Shown: piece after piece, positions 9,617 to 18,508 of the stretch | How the letters are laid out: each line of letters starts with the position of its first letter | How positions within the stretch are numbered: position 1 is the first letter of the stretch | Source: an uncultured Flavobacteriaceae bacterium | GTDB lineage: Bacteria; Bacteroidota; Bacteroidia; Flavobacteriales; Flavobacteriaceae | Direction: 5' to 3' | DNA: 64,000 nucleotides | Assembly (NCBI GenBank): GCA_947494325.1 | Contig: CANLUS010000006.1 | Location: 62,001-126,000, forward strand | The notes under the pieces: generated by a model | Told to the model about the DNA's origin: nothing | Seen by the model: the letters and a program-made list of their open reading frames with translations, nothing else | Databases searched by the model: none | Made by a program: the position numbers and the translations under genes

Positions 9617-10309
9617 ATGAAGCCATCGGTATTTAATGATTTTTTAAATAGTATCTCTGTCGAACCTTTGTATGTGATTGATACGGATATCGACCGTCAA
9701 AAATACGTGGCTATTGATTTATCTTCGAGTAATACGGACTTAGAGACTATTGATGCTTCGTCTTCAAAGGCGTGGGAAGACTACCTCAATGCATACTTAT
9801 ATGAGCACAATGCAATGGTAGCGGTTGGCGGCTATTTAGAACAACGTGATATTTATAGTCGAAGTGACTATTTCAGGCAAGAAAGTACTGAAAATGAACG
9901 AAATATTCATTTAGGTGTCGACCTTTGGTGTAAGGCCAATACCAAAGTCATGGCGGTGCTAGATGGTGAAATACATAGCTTCCAAAATAACACCAATTTT
10001 GGCGATTATGGACCTACTATTATTTTAAAGCATAAAAGACAACATATTGAATTTTATTCGCTGTATGGGCATTTAAGTATGACCTCAATAACCAATCTAA
10101 GGGTTGGGCTACGGGTAAGTCAAGGAGCCGTAATAGGTACATTAGGCGATAGTACAGTGAATGGAGATTACGCCCCACATTTACATTTTCAGCTCATTCG
10201 GGATTTGCAAGGAAAGTTTGGTGATTACCCAGGCGTTGCCAGTAAAAAGCAATTAGATTTTTTTAAGAAAAATTGCCCGGATCCTCAGTTGTTGTTGAAA
10301 GTTTATTAG
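9617..10309 (+). CDS. M23 family metallopeptidase (LytM-like), no visible signal peptide
   Basis: A 230-residue protein whose C-terminal half (about 95-200) is an M23/LytM zinc endopeptidase domain: HLGVD (His98, Asp102), LYGHL (His152) and HLHF (His188, His190) give the usual zinc and catalytic set. M23 enzymes cleave peptide cross-links in peptidoglycan. The N-terminus (SVFNDFLNSISVEPLYVID) shows no signal peptide or lipobox, which is unusual for a cell-wall hydrolase; export would need another route, or the substrate is cytoplasmic. It follows the ABC exporter by 2 bases. Ends before an AT-rich hairpin. Confidence 0.87.
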   Translation: MKPSVFNDFLNSISVEPLYVIDTDIDRQKYVAIDLSSSNTDLETIDASSSKAWEDYLNAYLYEHNAMVAVGGYLEQRDIYSRSDYFRQESTENERNIHLGVDLWCKANTKVMAVLDGEIHSFQNNTNFGDYGPTIILKHKRQHIEFYSLYGHLSMTSITNLRVGLRVSQGAVIGTLGDSTVNGDYAPHLHFQLIRDLQGKFGDYPGVASKKQLDFFKKNCPDPQLLLKVY

Positions 10310-10416
10310 AATTTTTATTTATTCCAGAATACTTCAATGTTCGAGGTTATTCACTAAGACAAATATATTATAGAAAGTTTAAAAAATAGGATTAGTTCAA
10401 CACAGCACTGTCAATC

Positions 10417-10439
10417 TCAAATTGAAAATTTGATTTTTT
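10417..10439 (+). terminator. Probable terminator after the M23 peptidase gene
   Basis: TCAAATT, short GAA loop, AATTTGA, then six T. The stem is 7 pairs and AT-rich, so the call is moderate. It lies in the spacer between two convergent genes. Confidence 0.5.
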
Positions 10440-10447
10440 ATGAGTAA

Positions 10448-11803
10448 TCAAACGATAGGTTTTTTCCATCCATTATGATAAGTTGCTTTTAATAATTTGT
10501 TCGCTTCTTCATTCTCTTTAAACTTATAGGTTTTAGGATCCCAGAATAACTTGTTACCAGTTTTGTAAGCAATATTTCCCATTTGAGCATTGATCGCGGC
10601 AATACTACCCGATTCAATCGGTGTATTTAAAATATTGGAGTTATTAGTTCTAACGGCGTGTACGAAATTTTGGGTGTGTACATCAAGATAATTGACACCT
10701 TTTGGTCTCTTTTTTGCTGCTACAGTTTTCATTTTATTATCTCCCCAATTACTATATCCTTGAGCCTCTTTTTCAACCAAAACTTCATAACCATCTCTAT
10801 TAAGTACTAAAGTGCCATTATTACCAATAAAAGCAATTCCTTCTCTTTTTTCATAGGGTCCCATATCAATACCCACTGCATGTTCCCATAGCATATTGAA
10901 ATTTTCGTACTCAAAAATAGCTTGTAAAGTATCCGGAGTTTCAGAGGCGTCATTTGGGTACGCTAACTTTCCACCACTGGCAACAACCGATTTTGGGAAT
11001 GTGGCACCCATAGCAAATAAAGCGATATCAATTTCATGTACACCCCAATCTGTCATTAATCCTCCAGCATAGTCCCAAAACCATCTAAAGTTAAAATGAA
11101 ATCTATTTGTATTAAATGGTCTATTAGGTGCTGGACCAATCCATGATTTATAATCAACACCGCCAGGCACATCTGTATCCTGGATGGGTAAAACAGGTTT
11201 CATCCAACCTTGGTACGCCCAAACTTTAACCAAACGAATATTTCCTAGTTCTCCTGATTTTACAATTTTTATCGCGTCTCTATAATGTGAACCACTTCTT
11301 TGCCACTGACCCACCTGCACAATACTGCGATATTTTTTAGCCGCAGCTAACATTATTTGACATTCTTCTATAGTGTTCGAAATAGGTTTTTCTACATAAA
11401 CCGCCTTTTTTGACGCACAAGCATCTACCATCATTTTGCAATGCCAATGATCGGGCGTACCAATTATAATAATATCAATGTTCTTATTATCAAGTAGTTT
11501 TCTGTAATCAGTATAAATTTTTATTTTTTTTGCGGCTTTTGGATCTTGTTTTTTTATTTCCTCTAAACGTCTATTTATAACATTTTGATCAATATCACAT
11601 ATTCCTAATAAAGTTACTCCATCATTTTTGAGCATTGAAATCGTATTTGCCCATCCCATACCATTACAACCAATAACTCCTATGTTCAAATCATCATTTT
11701 TATTAATTGTTTTTTTTGAGAAAGCCGTTCCGAAGGAAGGAATACTCAATGCTACTAATCCAAGAGAAGTGTCTTTTATAAATTTTCGTCGCTTATTTTC
11801 CAT
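10448..11803 (-). CDS. Gfo/Idh/MocA-family oxidoreductase with twin-arginine signal
   Basis: A 451-residue protein when started at the ATG at 11803. This start gives MENKRRKFIKD and a hydrophobic stretch, a good twin-arginine (Tat) signal; the frame is open further upstream to 11902, but that would add an unlikely N-terminus and overlap the upstream gene. The N-terminal Rossmann domain has IGVIGCNGMG, the EKP motif occurs in YVEKPISNT, and the C-terminal part (HFNFRWFWDYAGGLMTDWG) matches the secreted Bacteroidota branch of the family. These enzymes use tightly bound NAD(P) on sugars or sugar-like substrates; here it would act in the periplasm. A -7 promoter element lies 17 bases upstream of the chosen start. 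Substrate not inferable. Confidence 0.88.
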   Translation of the reverse strand: MENKRRKFIKDTSLGLVALSIPSFGTAFSKKTINKNDDLNIGVIGCNGMGWANTISMLKNDGVTLLGICDIDQNVINRRLEEIKKQDPKAAKKIKIYTDYRKLLDNKNIDIIIIGTPDHWHCKMMVDACASKKAVYVEKPISNTIEECQIMLAAAKKYRSIVQVGQWQRSGSHYRDAIKIVKSGELGNIRLVKVWAYQGWMKPVLPIQDTDVPGGVDYKSWIGPAPNRPFNTNRFHFNFRWFWDYAGGLMTDWGVHEIDIALFAMGATFPKSVVASGGKLAYPNDASETPDTLQAIFEYENFNMLWEHAVGIDMGPYEKREGIAFIGNNGTLVLNRDGYEVLVEKEAQGYSNWGDNKMKTVAAKKRPKGVNYLDVHTQNFVHAVRTNNSNILNTPIESGSIAAINAQMGNIAYKTGNKLFWDPKTYKFKENEEANKLLKATYHNGWKKPIV

Positions 11804-11820
11804 TATCAAAAATTTTAAAC

Positions 11821-11828
11821 CAAAGATA
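11821..11828 (-). promoter_or_regulatory. -7 promoter element (TATCTTTG) for the Gfo/Idh gene
   Basis: Exact match to the Bacteroidota -7 consensus TAnnTTTG, reading leftward, 17 bases before the ATG at 11803. The nearest TTG lies only 15 bases further upstream, shorter than the usual spacing, so the -33 part is weak. Its place inside the longer open frame supports the shorter start. Confidence 0.45.
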
Positions 11829-11879
11829 ACATAATTGCTAAACCAAAGGGAATAAGTGTATTGTCCTTGTTCTAACGAA

Positions 11880-12410
11880 TCAGTCCAAAATAATTCTATC
11901 AATTACTAGTTGAAAGTTCTCCACTTTTTTGTTACCAATAAGAAAGGCAATTTCCTCTAAATTTTCTCCGGGGTAATTAGGGATATCTAAGGTATATCCG
12001 CGAAAGGCAGGATACATATCACTCAATTTGATCTCAATCGTTTCCCATTTTCCCGACGTTGGAAACTTAGCAATATACGAATGTCGATCAAAGGCACTTG
12101 ATTTTGTTCTAAATTGATAATTCTTTCCATCACCTTTTAGGGTTATGATGGCTTTTGTATAGCTCTTGATCTTTTTGTTGTCAAAACGATATCGAAGCGA
12201 TGAAAAGCCTCCGTTATTCTCTAATGAAACAGCACCGCTAAATACCCCGTGACCATCGGCATTCAGTCTGAAGTTGCCATCAGAACGACCACCCATCACT
12301 ACATCATCAATAACTTTCCATTGAGAAAGATCACTTTTTACGTTAAATTCAAATAAGACCATGGGTTTTAGCGATAGGAAGAGTAATGCATAAAAAATTG
12401 AAAGTCGCAT
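11880..12410 (-). CDS. CIA30-family protein
   Basis: A 176-residue protein of the complex I intermediate-associated protein 30 (CIA30, NDUFAF1-like) family, a beta-sandwich related to carbohydrate-binding folds. Diagnostic stretches are WKVIDDVVMGGRSDG (about 31-45), FSGAVSLENNGGFSSLRYR and the late PGENLEEIAFLIGNKK. The N-terminus MRLSIFYALLFLSLKPMV is hydrophobic and may be an anchor or signal peptide. Bacterial members have no established role; a link to complex I is not shown here, as no nuo genes are present. It lies between argS and the oxidoreductase, all on the minus strand. Confidence 0.83.
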   Translation of the reverse strand: MRLSIFYALLFLSLKPMVLFEFNVKSDLSQWKVIDDVVMGGRSDGNFRLNADGHGVFSGAVSLENNGGFSSLRYRFDNKKIKSYTKAIITLKGDGKNYQFRTKSSAFDRHSYIAKFPTSGKWETIEIKLSDMYPAFRGYTLDIPNYPGENLEEIAFLIGNKKVENFQLVIDRIILD

Positions 12411-12440
12411 ACAGTAAAGTTAGCTATAATATAGTGATTT

Positions 12441-14219
12441 CTACATACGCTCAGGGACCTCAATTCCTAAAAGTCCAACCGCACTTTTAATTACATCACC
12501 TACTTTCTTAGACAATTGTACTCTAAAGATCTTTTCTTGCTCATTATCACATCCTAAAATTGGGACACTCTGATAAAATGAATTGTACTCTTTTACCAGG
12601 TCATAGGTGTAGTTCGCAATTAGTGCAGGACTATAATTAGCCGCTGCCTGTTGCACAACTTCAGGAAATAATGTTAGTTGTTTTAGTACCGACTTTTCTT
12701 TAGCATGAAGTGTTATATCTTCAATAGTTGTACCATATTCGAAATTTGCTTTACGCAAAATAGACTGGATACGGGCATAGGTATACTGTATAAAAGGCCC
12801 CGTATTTCCTTGAAAATCAATCGATGCTGCAGGGTCAAATAAAATCCGCTTTTTAGGATCTACTTTTAAAAGATAGTATTTCAATGCTCCTAATCCGATT
12901 GTTTTATATAAAGCGTCTTTTTCCTGTTGAGAATAACCTTCTAACTTGCCTAATTCTTCCGAAATTTCACGAGCTGTTTGGGTCATATTTATTAGGAGAT
13001 CGTCAGCATCAACTACAGTACCTTCTCGTGATTTCATTTTTCCAGATGGCAAGTCTACCATCCCGTAGCTCAAATGATACAAGTTTTCTGCCCAAACAAA
13101 ACCTAATTTTTTGAGGATTAAGAAGAGTACTTTAAAGTGATAGTCTTGTTCGTTACCTACAGTATATACCAAGCCGCCAACATCAGGATGATCTTTAATT
13201 CGCTGTATAGCAGTGCCAATATCTTGTGTCATATAAACGGCCGTGCCATCGGCACGCAATACAATTTTTTCATCAAGACCTTCGTCAGTTAAATCACACC
13301 AAACCGAGCCATCTTCTTTTTTGAAGAATACACCTTTGCTAAGCCCTTCTGTTACAAATTCTTTTCCTAATAAATAGGTATTACTTTCATAATAATAGTT
13401 GTCGAAATTTACTCCTAAATTTTTATAGGTCACCTCAAAACCTTCATATACCCAATTGTTCATGGTTTTCCAAAGGGTAACAATTGCTTCATCTCCGGCT
13501 TCCCACTGACGTAGCATTTCTTGAGCTTCTATTAAAATTGGAGCTTGTTTTTTTGCTTCCGCTTCAGCGACACCATCCGCGATAAGCGTTTGAATTTCTT
13601 TTTTATATTCTTGATCGAATTTCACATAGTAATTCCCAACCAATTTATCTCCTTTCAAACCAGTACTCGCAGGCGTTTCTCCATTTCCATATCGTTGCCA
13701 AGCCAACATACTTTTACAAATATGAATACCTCTGTCATTAATAATTTGGGTTTTGTAGACTTTTTTACCGGCAGCTTTTATAATTTCTGCGACCGCGTAT
13801 CCTAATAAATTATTGCGAATATGTCCTAAATGTAATGGTTTGTTAGTATTTGGAGAAGAATATTCTACCATTACTGAAGTGTCATTCTCTGATGGTTTTA
13901 TAAAACCATAATCTTTTGTTGTATATAAACTATTGAATTTTGATGCATAATAGGTATCACTAATTACTAAATTTAAAAACCCTTTGACTACGTTAAAATC
14001 TTTGACAGTACTTACCTGTTCTTTTAAATAGGTACCTAAACTAGTTGCAATCTCTACTGGATTTTCTTTGATCACCCTTAAAAAAGGAAATACTACGATG
14101 GTAATGTCTCCATCAAAATCTTTACGTGTTGCTTGAAACTCAACGGTATCAATACTAGTTTTATAAATGCTTTCAAAAGCTTGTTGTACTGCAGATTTTA
14201 ACGTTTGCTGGATGCTCAT
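12441..14219 (-). CDS. argS: Arginyl-tRNA synthetase
   Basis: A 592-residue class I aminoacyl-tRNA synthetase that charges tRNA-Arg. It has the N-terminal Arg-tRNA synthetase domain (about 1-90), the HIGH-type signature PLHLGHIRNN (HLGH at 130-133), the KMSKS counterpart GKMKSREGTVV, and a C-terminal anticodon-binding DALR domain (IQYTYARIQSILRKA, ending VPERM). Length matches the family. It is the first gene of a minus-strand group; a TAAATTTG element lies 22 bases upstream of the ATG. Confidence 0.97.
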   Translation of the reverse strand: MSIQQTLKSAVQQAFESIYKTSIDTVEFQATRKDFDGDITIVVFPFLRVIKENPVEIATSLGTYLKEQVSTVKDFNVVKGFLNLVISDTYYASKFNSLYTTKDYGFIKPSENDTSVMVEYSSPNTNKPLHLGHIRNNLLGYAVAEIIKAAGKKVYKTQIINDRGIHICKSMLAWQRYGNGETPASTGLKGDKLVGNYYVKFDQEYKKEIQTLIADGVAEAEAKKQAPILIEAQEMLRQWEAGDEAIVTLWKTMNNWVYEGFEVTYKNLGVNFDNYYYESNTYLLGKEFVTEGLSKGVFFKKEDGSVWCDLTDEGLDEKIVLRADGTAVYMTQDIGTAIQRIKDHPDVGGLVYTVGNEQDYHFKVLFLILKKLGFVWAENLYHLSYGMVDLPSGKMKSREGTVVDADDLLINMTQTAREISEELGKLEGYSQQEKDALYKTIGLGALKYYLLKVDPKKRILFDPAASIDFQGNTGPFIQYTYARIQSILRKANFEYGTTIEDITLHAKEKSVLKQLTLFPEVVQQAAANYSPALIANYTYDLVKEYNSFYQSVPILGCDNEQEKIFRVQLSKKVGDVIKSAVGLLGIEVPERM

Positions 14220-14240
14220 TCTTCTTAAAAATTATACTGG

Positions 14241-14248
14241 CAAATTTA
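14241..14248 (-). promoter_or_regulatory. -7 promoter element (TAAATTTG) for argS
   Basis: Exact TAnnTTTG match reading leftward, 22 bases before the argS ATG. No TTG is found at the expected -33 distance, so only the -7 part is supported. Confidence 0.4.
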
Positions 14249-14309
14249 AGATAAATATGTTTGGGTATTAAAAGGATTTATTACTTTTATTACAGCTAAT
14301 TTTGAAGAG

Positions 14310-14957
14310 ATGTTTACAGATAAAACGAAGGTTAAAAGAGTGCCTAAGCGAGGGTATTATGATGCTGATACCGTTTATAAGATTTTAGACAATGATTTTA
14401 TTTGTCAGGTTGGTTTTGTTTTTAATGAATATCCTGTTGTAATTCCAACTATATACGGTCGCAAAGCGGATGTTATTTATTTTCATGGTGCGAGTGTGAG
14501 TAGGATGTTAGTGACCATGGAAAAGGGAGTGAACATTTCTATCAATGTGACACAAACGGATGGTATTGTTTTGGCCAGATCGGCTTTTCATCATTCTTTG
14601 AATTACCATTCTGTGACTGTTTTTGGTAAAGCCGAATTAGTGATTGATGCTCAAGAACGAATAGAGGCATTGAAAATAGTTTCAGATCATATTATTCCTG
14701 GACGTTGGGAAGAAGCACGGTTACCAAATGAAAAAGAATTGAAGGCGACCAAAGTGTTAAAATTATCTTTGAGTGAAGCTTCAGCAAAAATCAGAACAGG
14801 CCCTCCAGGGGACGAAAAGGCAGATTACGATTTAGACATCTGGGCTGGTGTAATCCCTATTGAAAAGAAATATGGTACACCTATACCGGATCCTGATTTA
14901 AAAAGCGGTGTACCTATGTCTGAAAGTGCCTTAAACTTAATGGCGATTAAAAAATAG
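14310..14957 (+). CDS. Pyridoxamine 5'-phosphate oxidase-family flavin-binding protein
   Basis: A 215-residue protein of the PNPOx-like split-barrel group (nitroimidazole-resistance type). The stretch VKRVPKRGYYDADTVYKIL opens the domain, followed by FVFNEYPVVIPTIYGR, IYFHGASVSRML and RSAFHHSLNYHSVTVFG, which match the FMN-binding core of that family. Members bind FMN or F420 and reduce or bind small molecules; the substrate is unknown here. A cupin gene starts 4 bases after its stop, so both are likely co-transcribed. Confidence 0.85.
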   Translation: MFTDKTKVKRVPKRGYYDADTVYKILDNDFICQVGFVFNEYPVVIPTIYGRKADVIYFHGASVSRMLVTMEKGVNISINVTQTDGIVLARSAFHHSLNYHSVTVFGKAELVIDAQERIEALKIVSDHIIPGRWEEARLPNEKELKATKVLKLSLSEASAKIRTGPPGDEKADYDLDIWAGVIPIEKKYGTPIPDPDLKSGVPMSESALNLMAIKK

Positions 14958-14961
14958 CGAC

Positions 14962-15327
14962 ATGAAAAATTATACGATACAAAAATCACCATTTGTCGTT
15001 CCAACGAACGATGGTAAATTAATCGAAGAACATTTTGGAAATGCAACTGATGGAAATAGCAAGATTAGTATTGCCCATATGATTGCTCCGCCAGGATGGA
15101 GTGAACCTTTTCAAACACCAGAATTTGAAGAGTACACATACGTTATTAAAGGAAAAAAGCAGTTTATTATTAATAATGAAACCGTTATTTTGGAAGCTGG
15201 ACAATCGATAAAAATTGAAAAAAACACGCGTGTTCAATATTCGAACCCTTTTTTAGAGCCTTGTGAATATATCGCTATTTGTTCGCCGGCATTCTCTATG
15301 GATTTGGTGCATCGCGAAGATAGTTAA
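14962..15327 (+). CDS. Cupin-domain protein
   Basis: A 121-residue single-cupin protein. The first cupin motif region reads WSEPFQTPEFEEYTYVIKGK and the second GQSIKIEKNTRVQYSNP. The usual metal-binding histidines are largely replaced (SEPFQTPEFEE in place of the HxH motif), so metal binding is uncertain and a sugar- or ligand-binding role is possible. It lies 4 bases downstream of the PNPOx-like gene and 85 bases before an exported protein. Confidence 0.8.
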   Translation: MKNYTIQKSPFVVPTNDGKLIEEHFGNATDGNSKISIAHMIAPPGWSEPFQTPEFEEYTYVIKGKKQFIINNETVILEAGQSIKIEKNTRVQYSNPFLEPCEYIAICSPAFSMDLVHREDS

Positions 15328-15412
15328 CTGATAGTTAAAGTTTTATTAAAACTATTACCTCACCTAGTATACATTATTTTAATGGGTAACTTGACTGTTA
15401 AAACCAATAGAT

Positions 15413-15997
15413 ATGTCTTTTCGATACATTTTAATTTTCATATGCACGATGCCCTTTTTGATGAATGCTCAAGATAGTCAACATACTTCTTACGAAGTTT
15501 CTCAAGAATTTCCATACGGAAGAATGAATCCGAAAGCCCCACCGCAAACTGCTGATTATGCCGACTTAATTGGAGTATGTGATTGTAAATCTGAATCAAA
15601 AAAGGCTGATGGAACTTGGGGCAAATCGGTCAATATGACTTGGAAATGGAGATATATTATGAATGGAATGGGAGTGCAAGATGAAACGATTAAAGAAGAC
15701 GGTAAGCATTCTGGTAGCATTCGACAATATAGTATAGATAGTACAAGATGGTATGTCCATTATTATTCATCAAGTGCAATAGCTACAACATTATCAACTT
15801 GGGAAGGAAATAAAAAAGATAATAATATTGTCCTTTATAGACCTCAAAAAGCGCCAAATGGAATGGATGGTTTTTATAGACTCACATTTTCTGGCATTAG
15901 TAAAAAAGGATTTAATTGGATAGGTGAGTGGGTGGATTCAGCAGAAAAAGTGGTATTTCCAACATGGAAAATAAGCTGCATCAAACGCGAAGATTAA
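15413..15997 (+). CDS. Exported protein of unknown function (DUF1579-like style)
   Basis: A 194-residue protein with a signal peptide ending near FLMNAQ (residue 20). The mature part is rich in Trp and Tyr in a beta-strand pattern (NMTWKWRYIMNGMGVQDE, RWYVHYYSSS, ISKKGFNWIGEW), like lipocalin-type or DUF1579-type barrels. Two Cys in GVCDCKSES and one in SCIKRED could form a disulfide. No catalytic residue is evident. It is the last gene of the plus-strand run that starts at 14310. Confidence 0.7.
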   Translation: MSFRYILIFICTMPFLMNAQDSQHTSYEVSQEFPYGRMNPKAPPQTADYADLIGVCDCKSESKKADGTWGKSVNMTWKWRYIMNGMGVQDETIKEDGKHSGSIRQYSIDSTRWYVHYYSSSAIATTLSTWEGNKKDNNIVLYRPQKAPNGMDGFYRLTFSGISKKGFNWIGEWVDSAEKVVFPTWKISCIKRED

Positions 15998-16056
15998 GAC
16001 TCCGTTAAATATTTGCTAAATGTGAGTTAACAGTGCATCTAGGACTTTGTAAAGTG

Positions 16057-16064
16057 TATCTTTG
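16057..16064 (+). promoter_or_regulatory. -7 promoter element (TATCTTTG) before tiny open frames
   Basis: Exact TAnnTTTG match on the plus strand. It is followed within 5 bases by a 7-codon frame (16069-16092) and then by an overlapping 17-codon frame (16085-16138). No well-placed TTG is seen. Confidence 0.35.
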
Positions 16065-16084
16065 CTCTATGAAAAAACAAGAAA

Positions 16085-16138
16085 ATGCTTAAAGTAATAA
16101 TAACAATTATACTAATTATACTTACTGTTATTGTGTAA
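16085..16138 (+). CDS. Possible 17-residue hydrophobic peptide
   Basis: ATG at 16085, stop TAA at 16136-16138. The predicted peptide is one Lys near the N-terminus followed by an almost unbroken run of Ile, Leu, Val and Thr, enough for a short membrane-inserted helix. It overlaps the end of a 7-codon frame (MKKQENA) that begins 5 bases after a TATCTTTG element, an arrangement that would allow translational coupling. It lies in the 148-base spacer between an exported-protein gene and convergent folD. No relative is recognised; it may be non-coding. Confidence 0.25.
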   Translation: MLKVIITIILIILTVIV

Positions 16139-16145
16139 GTAAGAA

Positions 16146-17018
16146 CTATCGACGACTACGTGCTAATAACGTATTTTTAAGTAACATAGCTATGGTCATG
16201 GGTCCAACACCTCCAGGTACCGGAGTGATATAAGCTGCTTTTTCCGCGACTTCATCAAAAGCAACATCACCTACTAATCGATATCCATTCTTTTTTGAAG
16301 CATCAGAAATCCTGGTAATTCCAACATCAATTACGGTAACTCCATCTTTTACCATATCGCCAGTTAAAAATTCGGCAATACCTAAGGCAGCAATGATGAT
16401 ATCAGCTTTCAGCGTAATTTCTTTTAAGTTTTGAGTTCTACTATGCGTAATGGTAACGGTAGCATTGCCTCTTGTACGTTTTTGAGAAAGTAAAATACTC
16501 ATCGGACTTCCTACGATATGACTTCGACCAATAACAACTACGTTTTTACCAGAAGTTTCAATATCATAGCGATCTAATAATTCTAAAATTCCAAATGGGG
16601 TTGCTGAAATAAAAGTTGGTAAGTTTAAGGCCATTTTACCAACATTAGCAGGGTGGAAGCCATCAACATCTTTATCAGGATCTACAGCCATCAACACTTT
16701 TTGTTCATCAATATGTTTTGGCAATGGTAATTGCACGATAAAGCCATCTATATCATTATCTATATTTAAGATAGCTATTTCGTTCAACAATTTTTCTTCT
16801 GTTGTTTCAGCGGGTAAACGAATTAATGTCGATTCAAAACCTACCAGTTTACAAGCTTTAACTTTTGCATTGACATAAGTTTGACTGGCACCATCTTCAC
16901 CAACTAGAATGGCAGCTAAATGTGGTACTTTTTTTCCTTCTTTTTTTAGTTGTTCTACGTCTGCAGCAATTTCTTGTTTCAATTCTGCTGAGGTTTTCTT
17001 TCCGTCTAATAAAATCAT
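16146..17018 (-). CDS. folD: Bifunctional methylenetetrahydrofolate dehydrogenase/cyclohydrolase (FolD)
   Basis: A 290-residue enzyme interconverting 5,10-methylene-, 5,10-methenyl- and 10-formyl-tetrahydrofolate using NADP, feeding purine and formyl-Met synthesis. The active-site stretch [10 protein letters not shown] supplies Tyr48 and Lys52; [14 protein letters not shown] and the cofactor motif [11 protein letters not shown] follow, then [14 protein letters not shown] at the C-terminus. Length is typical. It is 20 bases downstream of ffh and shares its transcription unit. Confidence 0.97.
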   Translation of the reverse strand: MILLDGKKTSAELKQEIAADVEQLKKEGKKVPHLAAILVGEDGASQTYVNAKVKACKLVGFESTLIRLPAETTEEKLLNEIAILNIDNDIDGFIVQLPLPKHIDEQKVLMAVDPDKDVDGFHPANVGKMALNLPTFISATPFGILELLDRYDIETSGKNVVVIGRSHIVGSPMSILLSQKRTRGNATVTITHSRTQNLKEITLKADIIIAALGIAEFLTGDMVKDGVTVIDVGITRISDASKKNGYRLVGDVAFDEVAEKAAYITPVPGGVGPMTIAMLLKNTLLARSRR

Positions 17019-17038
17019 AGGTTAAGTTTTACTTTTTG

Positions 17039-18370
17039 CTATTGGCCCATTCCTTTCATCATTTGCATCATACGTTTACCGCCTCCACCTTGCATCATTT
17101 TCATCATTTTGCTCATTTGATTGAACTGTTTCATTAACTGATTTATTTCTTGTACACTAGTACCCGAACCTTTAGCAATACGCTTTTTTCGACTGTTATT
17201 AATGATTGTAGGTTTACTTCTTTCTAGTGGCGTCATCGAATGAATAATGGCCTCAATTCCTTTAAAGGCATCATCATCAATGTCTACATCTTTCATTGCT
17301 TTCCCTACACCAGGAATCATACCTACCAAATCCTTCATATTTCCCATTTTTTTGATCTGTTGAATCTGTTTCAAGAAATCATCAAATCCGAATTGGTTTT
17401 TGGCTATTTTCTTTTGAATCTTACGCGCTTCTTCTTCGTCATATTGTTCTTGCGCACGTTCAACCAATGACACAACATCTCCCATTCCTAAAATACGATC
17501 GGCCATACGATCTGGATAGAACACATCAATTGCTTCCATCTTTTCACCTGTACCAATAAACTTTATTGGTTTGTTAACAACAGATTTTATCGATAATGCT
17601 GCACCACCTCTTGTATCACCATCCAATTTAGTTAGAATAACTCCTTCGAAGTTTAGAATATCGTTAAACGCCTTTGCCGTATTTACAGCATCTTGCCCAG
17701 TCATAGAATCAACAACAAATAAGGTTTCTTGTGGATTAACGGCCTTATGGATATTAGAAATTTCGGTCATCATTTCTTCATCGACTGCAAGACGACCGGC
17801 GGTATCTATAATCACCACATTTTTGCTATTTGCTTTTGCGTGTTTAATCGCATTTTGAGAAATCTCTACAGGATTCTGATTCCCAACTTCAGCATACACT
17901 TCTACACCAATCTGTTCACCAACAACTTGTAATTGATTAATTGCAGCTGGTCTATAGACATCACAACCAACTAATAATACTTGTTTTGACTTTTTATTTT
18001 TTAAATAATTGGCTAATTTTCCAGAGAAGGTCGTTTTACCCGAACCTTGCAACCCAGACATCAGAATAACTGTTGGAGATCCCCCAAGGTTGATACCTAC
18101 GGTTTCACCTCCCATGAGCTCTGTTAGCTCATCTTTTACAATTTTAACGAGTAATTGACCAGGATTTAACGTGGTAAGTACATCTTGGCCTAAAGCCTTT
18201 TCTTTTACGCGATTGGTAAATTCTTTCGCTATTTTAAAGTTTACATCGGCATCTAATAAAGCTCTACGAACTTCTTTTAGTGTCTCTGCAACGTTTATTT
18301 CGGTAATTTTCCCATGTCCTTTTAAAACATGAAACGCCTTATCTAATTTATCACTTAAATTATTAAACAT
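17039..18370 (-). CDS. ffh: Signal recognition particle protein Ffh
   Basis: A 443-residue SRP GTPase that binds signal sequences and 4.5S RNA for co-translational targeting to SecYEG. It has the N domain (1-95), the G domain with P-loop GLQGSGKTTF at 106-115, DVYRPAA, DTAGR and TKLDGDTRGGAAL, and a Met-rich M domain from about 330 (IPGVGKAMKD, RKKRIAKGSGTS, then MMKMMQGGGGKRMMQMMKG). Length is typical. A TATCTTTG element lies 27 bases upstream. Confidence 0.97.
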   Translation of the reverse strand: MFNNLSDKLDKAFHVLKGHGKITEINVAETLKEVRRALLDADVNFKIAKEFTNRVKEKALGQDVLTTLNPGQLLVKIVKDELTELMGGETVGINLGGSPTVILMSGLQGSGKTTFSGKLANYLKNKKSKQVLLVGCDVYRPAAINQLQVVGEQIGVEVYAEVGNQNPVEISQNAIKHAKANSKNVVIIDTAGRLAVDEEMMTEISNIHKAVNPQETLFVVDSMTGQDAVNTAKAFNDILNFEGVILTKLDGDTRGGAALSIKSVVNKPIKFIGTGEKMEAIDVFYPDRMADRILGMGDVVSLVERAQEQYDEEEARKIQKKIAKNQFGFDDFLKQIQQIKKMGNMKDLVGMIPGVGKAMKDVDIDDDAFKGIEAIIHSMTPLERSKPTIINNSRKKRIAKGSGTSVQEINQLMKQFNQMSKMMKMMQGGGGKRMMQMMKGMGQ

Positions 18371-18396
18371 AATCCTGCATCATTTTTTGTAAGCAA

Positions 18397-18404
18397 CAAA
18401 GATA
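18397..18404 (-). promoter_or_regulatory. -7 promoter element (TATCTTTG) for ffh-folD
   Basis: Exact TAnnTTTG match reading leftward, 27 bases before the ffh ATG, the first gene of an ffh-folD unit. The nearest upstream TTG is 30 bases away, too far for a standard -33 element. Confidence 0.45.
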
Positions 18405-18508
18405 GGAATTTGGGATTAAAATTTAGGGCTGAATCAAGGGTGATTTCAGGAAACTTTTAGAGTTTATTTCTCTATGATATATTTCTAGAAAGACCTTCTT
18501 TTGAACAA

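Noticed and set aside
11804-11902. N-terminal extension of the Gfo/Idh oxidoreductase
   Set aside because: The extension has no Tat or signal-like sequence, overlaps the upstream gene and contains the -7 element; the ATG at 11803 gives a clean twin-arginine signal.
14297-14304. TAATTTTG matching the -7 consensus before the PNPOx-like gene
   Set aside because: It ends only 5 bases before the ATG, leaving almost no leader, and no -33 element is present; probably chance in AT-rich DNA.
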